From: Gymnopus androsaceus JB14
Taxonomy: Eukaryota; Basidiomycota; Agaricomycetes; Agaricales; Omphalotaceae
NCBI GenBank assembly: GCA_009733575.1
Contig: ML769383.1
Coordinates: 1,142,336 to 1,206,335, forward strand
DNA length: 64,000 bases
Direction: 5' to 3'
Program-made: the position numbers and the translations under genes
In this document: in pieces, positions 55,003 to 64,000 of the stretch
How positions within the stretch are numbered: position 1 is the first letter of the stretch
Layout of the letters: each line of letters opens with the position of its first letter
Notes under the pieces: generated by a model
Databases searched by the model: none
What the model was told of the DNA's origin: nothing
Seen by the model: only the letters and a program-made list of their open reading frames with translations

Positions 55003-56353
55003 TAGACGCAGCAATGTCAAATACATGGAGAACCCCCTATACTTATGTTATCTTACTTGTCTGAATGGCTATCTCGTTGACCATCCCCGTTGAAGTAGTA
55101 TACTTGTGAAAGTTCTGCTACGATCTTGATTCCTTCCATTCCGAGCTTGGATTCCGTGTCACTGATCGTCCAGTGTTGGCTGCATTTGCAATCTCGTTGT
55201 GGCTTTTTCCCTCTCCCCGCAGACGAACAAATGACTTGCTGTACAATGTACTGATCGTCCAGGTCAGTGCTTCATTATTTTTTGCGCCCGTTACGAAGAA
55301 TAATGATTGCTCTTTTTAGGCCTGTTTCTCCTCAATAGAATGTGCCGCAGTGCTCTGTTAAAACGAATTTCCGGTCTACTACTCGATGTCGTCCGCCAGT
55401 AGGCTCTACACCTATCTCAACGTAACGTTGCAGCGATGTATTTTCTAGGTATGTTCGTTGTTTTGTACTTTTGTATGTTTTTAAGGACCCTTGTTTCATT
55501 AGACATGCGTCGGGGCAGGCGGTAACTTGAGGTTCTCAACCTCTTATAAGTTATTTCAACGTAACGTCGCCAGAGGAATATAACGTCTCCCTTTAAACTA
55601 AAAGGAGTGGGATGTCGACTTTCATCTACTTGTGATGATTCTATTGCGCCTTATACTACGCCTCTGCTAAGTTATTCTTGACTATTGCTCGTCGTGCCTC
55701 CGCCACTCAGACTTGACAAGTTCCAAGGCTTCAGCATCAGTTTCCCCAACATGGTATACAAGTTTCCTACCAACGTTCTTCTCGTTTCACTCCCGATTGT
55801 ACTGGTTCCATAATCTCCCAGGTCAACTTTGCCACAAGTAGAACAAGGCAAGAACAAAGTCTCGAAATCTACCATTTACGTAATGACTATAAATGGCAAT
55901 CCCGCCTTAAACAGGTAAGCTTTATACACTGTATATGGCGGATTGTTTGTACTTCTGCGGGTGCATGGATGGCATACCTGCGCGTTGCACTGTCAGTAAA
56001 TACAAACGATCGGACAAACCAGGAAGTGCTTATGCATAGAACCTGTTAACCGCCAAAACCCCTCTAGGCCTTTCGTTTAGAGAACAAGTGAGTGTCTTGT
56101 TTGTTGCCCTGGTTCCTAGGTGCTCAATGCTCTGTATATCTCTTAGTTATACGCCTTTTACGGACGGAGGATTGAATTTTCCTTTTTGGGACGCGTTAGG
56201 TGCTCCTTGTATATTTCGAGAATCGCGATCGCTAGTATAAATGACACTCCTTCGCGTCAACCGAGTATCATTCGTACCTCTCTTTCCTTCCATTGTTCCT
56301 CACTATTGTCTTTGCATTGTCTGCCCTCTTCCATTCTTTGAACTTATTTCACA
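55003..56353. other. Intergenic region
   Basis: No gene supported; a minus-strand ORF at 55672-55875 (LFLPCSTCGKVDLGDYG) is short and unrecognised. The word TCAACGTAACGT occurs twice (about 55417 and 55557), each preceded by a T/A-rich stretch, as a minor repeat. Confidence 0.35.
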
Positions 56354-56777
56354 ATGCAATTCCAAGTCAGCGCCATCTACCTCTTCGTTATCGCCTTCAG
56401 TATGTGTTCTTTCTATGACGCGTTAGCATCGAAGACTTGTACTAACGTCCTTCTCCTCCCAGTGACCATGTTTGTGTCGGCATCTCCTATCCCCTCACTC
56501 GTCGTGGCCCGCTTGCCAGAGCCTGTTGATTCACCTCTGGCACCCATTGACGTTGAGGCTCGAATGCCGAAGTACATCGGAGACTCCCCCTTCGCTCCTC
56601 TGGATGCTGAAGCTCGCAGTATTCCGGAGCCGAGACTGGAAGCTGATGATGATGTTGAAGCTAGGACACCAGAAGTAAGCTCGTCATAAGTGTGATCAAT
56701 AACATTATCTGACAAGCCTGTCGCTTTAGGTCGAGAATCCCGAGCTGCGAAGCTGTGGTCGCTGGGCGTGCATCTAG
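56354..56777 (+). CDS. Small secreted protein with short Ala/Glu/Pro repeats
   Basis: Exon 1 (56354-56399) encodes MQFQVSAIYLFVIAFS. An intron GTATGT...CCAG (56400-56461) leads to VTMFVSASPIPS, so the N-terminus is a good signal peptide. The mature part contains imperfect repeats: SPLAPIDVEARMP, SPFAPLDAEARSIP and DDDVEARTPE. A second intron starts at about 56674 (GTAAGC) and the last exon encodes VENPELRSCGRWACI and a stop. About 105 residues. The repeats and the two-Cys C-terminus could suit a processed peptide precursor or a small effector-like protein, but no family was recognised and no Kex2-type KR sites are seen. Confidence 0.55.
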
Positions 56778-58390
56778 ACACCTCCTTTGAAAGCTCTTCC
56801 ACCGTGAGTATGTTTTTTAAAGCTTCCGTTCAATCTCTAACTTGCTTAGTAGGGTTCTAACAACACTTTGGCCTCTCCTCTTCTGGTTTATCTCGTTCGC
56901 CATTACTCCCTCGACTCTCTCTCTCGCGTCGGAGCCATCCACCCAACTACTACCGCTTACATTTCATTAATACTCAAATCTCTTGAGCCTCTTTTCTCAC
57001 CAACGCGCTTCATACCTCTCTCTTGGCTCACATGGGATGTATACTAGATGGCCTGGCCGCCTCACTACCATTCTGCTGGCCTCATTCCTCTGACTCAGAT
57101 TTTGGAAGACTCTTATTTTCTGTGACTCGGTTTATCACTCTCGGTGCTTGCTTAGGATCCTCTATGTGCCCATATGTGACCGGTTTCTCCAGTACGACTT
57201 ATATTATACCTTTACCGTCCTTTATCCACTCCGCTGTAAAATCCGTACTGTATCGATATCATCATCATTGGGACTGTCTCTTACCTTCTTACCATCTATT
57301 TAAGTGTTTCCTTAGGACAGTTTACCAAGATACTGTAGCTTAGTGACTGCTGTTATAGAATCGACGCTAAGTCTTCGCTCTGATTGGCTATCTGCAAGAA
57401 TGCTTGCAGATAATTGGACAATGGACTAAATGAATCGACGACTGCAGGATCGAATGGTAGCGGTACATAATTGAAGATCTAAGAGAATCAGGAGAATATA
57501 CTTGCTGTTGCTGTCTGTTGATTCCCTCAGCCTGTGTTGGGGGTAACCGCGCCCAACTTCATACGGTTTAGATTTGAAGCAAAGTAGTTTAAATGACTGT
57601 GAAATCAACGCATCTTGTGCCAGAGGTACATCAATACATAGGTATCTGTTGCAGTTGGATTGATTTCATGAGCTGAAACGTGCGGAGGCGACGGATTGAG
57701 CTGTTCAAGTTTTTCTGAGGTCCGGGGAGTGGGGAGAGAAATGAATACGTTATTGGGGATAATTGAGCGGTCGGAAAAACGTACGCGCTCAATCCGACCG
57801 CCTCCGTACCCAGAGCCAACCAGCTTGCTTTGATTTTTTTCCATCATTTTTCGGTCAGGCAAATCGGCCAATCATACCCTTGAATGACAGCCGTCCCATT
57901 TAGCAGTTGCTCTGGTAACCTCGAATCTCAACATGATTTTTTCACTTGATGGTGGATGGCCGATGGACGGTAGACGGTTGCCGTGACACGAACATTGCTA
58001 CTTTTAAATTTTCTAAATCTATGAAGGACCGCGCTGGATGGTTTTTTTAATCTTGAATGAGTAGAGGAGCCAGCTCTGGAGCCAGAGGAATGAAGGAATG
58101 AAATGGCTCTCGAACATGGCTCGAAGAGGCTCAGGCAAGTTCGTGACCAGGCTCGGCGCGTCGACAACGAGCACTGCTTTGGTCGCGTCGCGAATAGTCC
58201 CGAACCATCACTACTAAATCAATTGGTGACAAAATGTTGCATTCTATCCTAGATCTCCAGCCAGGTAATCGGTTCACTATATATACAAGCCCCCCGAAAA
58301 AACGGGCTTGCACACATCTTTCTTCCTAGACGCTGCTAGACGTTACTTTTCTTTGGTCTCTTCCTAGATTCCTCTTCTTTTTTCTTAATC
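56778..58390. other. Intergenic region with weak ORFs
   Basis: A GTGAGT...TTAG pair at 56803-56848 may be a 3'-UTR intron of the preceding gene. 56850-57010 is pyrimidine-rich. A minus-strand ORF of 88 codons at 57605-57871 (LVGSGYGGGRIERVRF) is unrecognised. A small perfect hairpin, TCTGCAAG-AATG-CTTGCAGA, is at about 57391. TATATATAC at about 58276 with a CTTTCTTCC tract serves the malic enzyme gene. Confidence 0.35.
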
Positions 58391-60644
58391 ATGACTATCG
58401 TTCTTACCCCATACTGGTCCGATGGTGTTCAAAAGCTCAAGATGGCGCCTCAGCGTATGTGACTCGTTTCAAAAAAAAATTTACCTTCCGTTTCTGAATC
58501 TATGCCTTATATAGCGCCGCCAAAGCCAAAGCACGGTCTAGCACCCCCAGTTCTCGACAATGATATTCACGTCATGCGCTGCCTGGCACAGCTACGATCC
58601 AAGGATGCTCCCATTGAAAAATACATCTACCTCTCCTCTCTCAAGCACCAAAACCCGGATATGTTCTACAAGCTGTGTTTGGAGAACATGGCAGAATTCA
58701 CTCCCATTATATACACTCCGACTGTTGGTGAAGCGTGCCAGAAATGGTCGCAGATTTACCGCCGACCAGAAGGAATGGTGGGTAGTTCATCTATTATGGC
58801 TTTATATGTATCTGATTCGGGCTGGCCCTCTTAGTACATTTCTATCAAGGAAAAAGGAAAAATAGGATCGATCCTGAAAAGCTGGCCCAAACTTGCCCAT
58901 GCACGAATTGCAGTCGTGACTGATGGTAGGAATTATCGATATCTGTCGCCAGCCTTGGCCAATCTAATCATATCCTAACAGGCTCTCGAATTCTCGGTTT
59001 GGGAGATCTCGGAGTCAATGGAATGGGTATCTCTGTCGGAAAGCTTTCCCTCTACATCGCTGGAGCAGGGTATGCGCTTTTATTCATCCATGACCACTGA
59101 AACTAAGAAATCATCAGTATTCGTCCCGATTCGACCGTCCCGATCTGCTTGGACTTTGGTACTAACACCCAAAAATACCTGGATGATCCCTTATACATGG
59201 GTCTCCGCCAACGCCGGATAGGCGATGAGGAAATGACTGCCTTCATGGATGAGTTCATGCATGAAATGTCGGCCGCTTTCCCCAAACTGCTCATTCAGTT
59301 CGAGGCAAGTAATATCATACTTTCACTAATCACAATAATCCTGAATGTCTTGTCACATCTAGGACTTCTCCACGGACCATGCCTTCATGTGGCTAGAGAG
59401 GTTCAGAAATAAAAACCCGCTATTCAACGATGACATTCAGGGAACTGGCGCTGTTGTTCTCAGCGGTTTCATCAATGCCGCCAAGCTTTCTTCAGCAGCA
59501 TCGGGCAAGCCTCTGACCTCTCACAGAATCTTATTCTTTGGTGCCGGTTCTGCAGGAGTCGGAGTTGCTATGCAGCTCACAAGTTTCTTCACCTTGCAAG
59601 GGCTGTCAGAGAAAGAAGCCCGTGAACGTATCTGGCTAGGTTGACTCGCAGGGTCTCGTTTTCGACGCTCGTGGTCCCATGGCAGAACACAAGCAATGTA
59701 GGATTTATCTTCTATGTCTATATCATGTAGGGACTGACTTGTTGCTTGCCAGACTTCTCGCGCAGTGACTATGCTGGCGCGCCGATTAAAGACATTCTTG
59801 ATGGTGAGGCGTTTGTTAATTCCTGTTCCCTTTCTATGTCACTAATTTTATTTTTTCCAGTCATTGAATACGTGAAGCCTACCGCCCTCCTTGGTCTCTC
59901 CACCATCTCAGTTAGTTAACTTCTTGTTTGTCTCATCAATTCTAATTATTTCGCTTCCACAGAACGCATTCCATCCCGGTGTTATCCAAGCTATGGCAGC
60001 GCTTAACCCTCGCCCGATCATCTTCCCCCTCTCCAACCCTGTTAAGCTTTCGGAATGTAGCTTCAAGGACGCTGTACAACACACCGATGGGCAAGTTCTG
60101 TTCGCCTCAGGTTCTCCTTTCCCAGAGATGGAATGGAAAGGAAAGATGCTATACCCTGGCCAGGGTAACAACATGTACATCTTCCCTGGTATGTACACAC
60201 TGTCTCCGCTTCATGTTCATCGCTAATCTATACATTGTGCATAGGTCTTGGTCTTGGTGCCATTCTGGCTCGAGCATCATCTGTTACTGACTCAATGGTG
60301 GAAGCCTCATCTCTCGGTTTGTCGGACTCTTTGACTGCGGATGAGCGCAAAGTCGACCTGCTATACCCCAGAATCGAACGAAGTAAGCTGATTCAACCAC
60401 CAAATCTTATCGTCATTGTTCTAATTGATATCTTTCTGCAGTTCGTGAAATCGGTGCGTTCATTGCCAAAGAAGTTATCCGAGCTGCCCAGAAAGCTGTA
60501 TGTTGCGATCCTTGTTCAGACTCATACAAATACTGAATGTTAACAACTATCTAGGGCGTCGACCGTTCAACAAATCTCCGTTCCATGTCCGACGAAGCAC
60601 TTCTTGAGTTTGTAAACTCGAAAATGTGGAGTCCTATGCTGTGA
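58391..60644 (+). CDS. MAE1: NAD-dependent malic enzyme
   Basis: Oxidatively decarboxylates malate to pyruvate. The start [20 protein letters not shown] is at 58391, and introns are 50-60 nt. Malic domain: [40 protein letters not shown] with the catalytic Tyr, [60 protein letters not shown] and [18 protein letters not shown], whose F-N-D-D supplies metal ligands. NAD domain: [17 protein letters not shown] (the G-x-G-x-x-G site), [40 protein letters not shown] and [18 protein letters not shown]. The C-terminus is [20 protein letters not shown]. About 570 residues. One extra G at about 59639 (TGGCTAGGTTGACTCG) breaks the expected W-L-V-D-S-Q-G. Without a clear presequence it could be cytosolic. 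Confidence 0.93.
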
Positions 60645-61361
60645 TTGATTTACGATTTGAATGTTTTGTTTCTACTACATATGTTTCGATTCACCTCCAT
60701 GCCTTGGGTAGTCATAATAAGTAAACGTACCGTCTATGTATTTAAATAAAAGGAAAGGTTATAATAGATTTGTTGGGTTTGGTCGGTCATTCAGCGTACA
60801 AATGACGGATACGTAGTTGTATTGGATGTGAACGAGCCAGGAGCAACAGCCGTTGAATAGAATTGAGAGAACATGCTACTATTGGATCGCATACAGATTG
60901 CGTCTCCCGCTGCGTAGTCTGTCTCAGTTGTGCTTTAGAGCAGTAGGTACTTGAATAAGTTTCAACCCATGAATGACAGCCTCCAGAGTATGTTTGAATA
61001 AACGGACTCGATTTACAGCCCCATATATCCAGGTGTTGATCTTACTGATCGCTAGACAGGATTTCCTCAGATTTAATGGCCAGAAATACACCGTGTAATG
61101 ATAAAGAGACGACTTTGAGTTTCGCTGGCTGGGGAGAATGCAAGCTTGATTTACTGCCTCCACACACTCAGTAGCCTTAGGTTTCTTGGTCTGACAGTGA
61201 ACCTTCATTCGACCACACAAATGTCTCGATAGTAAATTGGGATGTAAAAAATCATAACAGACGACAGCTGGCGGAGAAATGGATGTTCGACACCCAGATT
61301 GATTAAAACATTTATTGTGCAACAGAACATTCTCTCTGAGAAAAGAAATAATATCATAAGT
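60645..61361. other. Intergenic region
   Basis: 3' flanks of the malic enzyme and of FAD oxidase C. Near 61240-61340 it resembles the 3' flanks of oxidases A and B (AATAAATGTTTTAAT-like sequence). No gene. Confidence 0.4.
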
Positions 61362-63947
61362 TTATGCCTTGCACATTCGACCATCGTTGGAAACAGTCCA
61401 CGTCTCACTCCCAACGGCTTTCGTAGCATAGAAGAAGAAATCAGGATCATACTTACGCTTGATCTTCAGCAGTGCGTCATAGTTATTGCCAAAAAACACC
61501 GTCTGAAAGTTTGGTTGACGAAAGTCCGCCTCATTCATGTACGCCCCAGAGCCAGGAGTCACAGCTTCAATAGCGGGTATGAGCGTATCCGTCATCAACA
61601 GCTGGTTCGCAAGCATTTGGTCCCATTCGGTAGGGTCGAACGACCATGGTGTAAACAGAAATGCATGTATCAGAGCATCTCTCCAAGCAGGTAGCACAGA
61701 ATTCTGGCTTTGTGTACCAAATGAAGAGACATTGGTGGCAACACCAACCCACGTCACATTCTTTTCAATGATACTGCGCGCGGTCGCTGCCAGTGCGGTC
61801 TGGTTGTCCTGCACAGTTTTGAGAGGAATAAGGCGACCACCAATCTGTGAAATTCCAACCTGGGCATGTCCATCTGGCAGTGGTCCCAAGAATGTGTTGT
61901 AATGGTCGATAGTAGTTGTCGGATTGTGTGACAGTGGATGTGTAAGTTATATTCATTGATTGGAGAATCGACAAGTAAGGGAATAGGATTCTCTGGACTT
62001 CAGCAGCAGTTTTATTGTAGGCAGTCAGAGGTGTGATTTGGAATGAGGTCGAGGTGATATGGTAGATGAGCATGGTGCCATTGTTAACGATGTCAGGAAG
62101 AGCAGCATGGAAAGCATCAATAGCGGCATAAAAGTTGTCGATTGAAGTGCCGGATGAATTAAACTGCAGCGTGGCACCACCCACAAAGCTGTCTGGATGA
62201 GTCCTGACTGTTAGGCTAAGGACGACACCATAGTTTCCAGGACCACCTCCTGAAAGCGCCCAATACAAGTCACTGTTGTTCGTTCGAGTTCGCGGTGATC
62301 AACTCGCCATCGGCAGTGACAATCTCCCACTCCAGGGTATTGTCGGCAGATAATCCAAAGGAGGTGCTGAGAGCAGAATGACCGCCTCCTTGGCTATATC
62401 CGCCGGCAACGCCAACAGTTGGGCATGATCCTGTGAGAGCAAGTTGGCCGTGAGCGTGGCCGGCTGAGAGGAGGTCAAATCCCTGAACACCTGCTGCCAT
62501 TTTAACGGCATTTCCTTGGTAGTACTTATCGTTCCATGTTTTGAAAGTAATATTCTTCATGTGGTGAGTCCACACAGACAGTGCGCCAGCCCCCGTCGAC
62601 CGACCAAGGTAATCATGGCCGGTATTGCGGATGACGAAGCGGATGTTGTGGGATTTAGCAAATTTGATAGCGGCGACCACGTCTGTGAGTGTGGGCAACC
62701 CTCTGCCAAATGTTCATTTCCCACGGGATGGCCGAAATTGCCGATCCCGCCAAAACACTACTGAGCGTTCGCGCTGTTTTCGTTAGGGAGAATGGAATAG
62801 GTAAACACCCAAACAAAATTACTAGAATCATTTCGATTAAGAATCCATTTGAAATAAACGAGAAATATATAGGAATTTCTCAAAGATAACTAGTATTTCC
62901 CAATTTATCTACTTGATCCCGGCCGAAAACTGTGAATTTTTTTCGTTAATTACAATCAAATTGCTGAAAAAGGATAATCCCGACAGTGCTCGGGGCAGCC
63001 CATTGGCCGGGATTGCCATTCCGAGCATCCCTCTCGGATAACTCTCGGAGCTGGTAAGATCTTTACGTAACTGCTCAAACTCTTGTAGCTTTACGCGTCG
63101 CGACTTTCCTATATGCGTTTCGTTGATATCCAGTACTGTTGACAAGCAGATACACTTTGGCAGACAGAAAAGGAGGTCAATAAGTCAACGCCGAAGTCGA
63201 CCTTCAGTTGCTACCGCCGCTAGACAGTAGACTTGGCCAAACTTCCCGGCCCAAACAGCAGGTCAACAGCAAGTCCTTTCTGAGGAGGATTACTATAGAT
63301 AAATAACATTTTTTACACTGGAAATATTGCTATGTACTTTAAACTATATTATACTCTCTCGATTGCTGAATTTTATTGTAATGTACTAGAAACCAAGACC
63401 AAGCATCAGTGCGAATTGAGCGCGAAGACTTTCAATGTAATTGAATAAGCGCCGATTAGTCAGCGCACGATAAATCTCGCAGGGGTTGCCCACACTCAAC
63501 GTCTGCTGCAGATTCGGCTTCCACTGCATAGTGCACATAGTTGCCTAGTTTACATGGCTTCGACTCTGCAGTAAACGGGTCACAGCTCCGGTTGGCAAAG
63601 TACGGCGCCATGACCGAAGAAGAGCTGTTCATGCTATTTGGTTAGGCAGTCAGTATAACTGATACATCTTGCTTCTTTAGCAACTTACTGGATGGAAGGG
63701 AATTGCCATTGATCCTGGAGATACTCGCAGGTTCCATTGTTAAAGTCCGGGTCGTGGCATGGCTGGCCCAAGGGAACTGTAGCAATCAATAAACCACCAA
63801 GCGTAGTATTCAGGGCGTTCCATTCTGTTTCTGATGGCCAGCACGGATCGGTGGGGAGCACTTGCATTCCAGGTCGGAGCTAGAAGCTGCAAGTGTCTTC
63901 ACCAAGAATAGTGAGGTCAAAAGAGTAAGAATCTGAACCAGGTTCAT
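61362..63947 (-). pseudogene. FAD-linked oxidase, berberine-bridge-like (copy C), disrupted
   Basis: Third paralogue. Exon 1 starts MNLVQILTLLTSLFLVKTLA at 63947 but lacks one A in the ECKC-F-PTDPC codons (63860 region: GGGGAGCAC for GGGGAAGCAC). Exon 2 begins NSSSSVMAPYFANRSCDPFT but is split by an 813-bp insertion (62686-63498) in the codons for A-A-D-V-V. It resumes KFAKSHNIRFVIRNTGHDYL and continues through GSCPTVGVAGGYSQGGGHSA. A +1 shift (GAGTTCGCG for GAGTCGCG) is near 62290 and another near 61900. The C-terminal third (VLPAWRDALIHAFLF...YATKAVGSETWTV) is otherwise normal. Because of these lesions it is not expected to make an oxidase. Confidence 0.88.
62686..63498. mobile_element. 813-bp non-autonomous DNA transposon inserted in oxidase C
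   Basis: Perfect 16-bp terminal inverted repeats: TGAGTGTGGGCAACCC at 62686-62701 and GGGTTGCCCACACTCA at 63483-63498. A 7-bp target duplication ACGTCTG flanks it (62679-62685 and 63499-63505). The intact paralogues have one ACGTCTGCTGCAG at this spot, confirming the insertion. No transposase frame: the longest open frame (78 codons, minus strand 62909-63145) resembles nothing known. A/T-rich interior. Superfamily uncertain: TIR start and a 7-bp TSD fit none of hAT (8 bp), Mutator (9-11 bp) or Tc1 (TA) exactly. Confidence 0.9.
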
Positions 63948-64000
63948 TTGAATCATGGAAGACAGAAAGCACTTCCATTCTGAATATCATATCTGGTGCG

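Noticed and set aside
56740..56777. C-terminal WACI as a CaaX box of a mating pheromone precursor
   Set aside because: The Cys is second from the end, not fourth, so it is not a prenylation motif.

Overview
The window reads as nuclear DNA of a basidiomycete fungus, probably an Agaricomycete. Genes are interrupted by short introns (about 50-65 nt, GT/AG with some GC/AG), intergenic spacing is tight, and there are several F-box/leucine-rich genes, a FunK1-like small kinase and fungal berberine-bridge-type FAD oxidases. No prokaryotic operon signals are present. All exon models below were read by eye.

Layout. 1-12.1 kb is mostly housekeeping: an edge-truncated Arg/Lys-rich protein, a probable mitochondrial protein, ribosomal protein eL33, glutaryl-CoA dehydrogenase, a family X DNA polymerase, nicotinamide-nucleotide adenylyltransferase and an MFS anion/nicotinate-type permease. 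12.1-14.8 kb is a rearranged zone with two near-perfect palindromes of about 0.85 kb and displaced copies of the permease 3' end. 14.8-18.2 kb carries an uncharacterised micro-exon gene and a U2 snRNA gene; the same 3.35 kb block recurs inverted at 46.3-49.6 kb, next to a half-palindrome (49.9-50.35 kb) and another scrap of the permease. Between them lie a GPI-anchored cupredoxin, a decayed F-box gene, two tail-to-tail FAD oxidases (21.8-26.6 kb), a duplicated and internally inverted F-box/oxidase-exon unit with a kinase (26.3-30.7 kb), further F-box-like genes, a transposase relic, N-acetylglucosamine-6-phosphate deacetylase, a bZIP factor and a Gup1-type O-acyltransferase. 50.5-64 kb holds an eIF4G N-terminal-like fragment, a beta-carbonic anhydrase, a small secreted repeat protein, an NAD-malic enzyme and a third FAD oxidase that is broken by frameshifts and an 813-bp inserted DNA element with 16-bp perfect terminal inverted repeats and a 7-bp target duplication.

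Working together: metabolic genes cover lysine/tryptophan catabolism (glutaryl-CoA dehydrogenase), NAD synthesis and possibly its precursor uptake (adenylyltransferase beside an allantoate/nicotinate-type permease), chitin or amino-sugar breakdown (deacetylase), CO2/bicarbonate exchange and malate decarboxylation. They are not an obvious cluster. The theme of the accessory part is inverted duplication at many scales. Two cautions apply throughout: many otherwise conserved genes show single-base indels that look like assembly error, and fine exon borders should be confirmed with transcripts.
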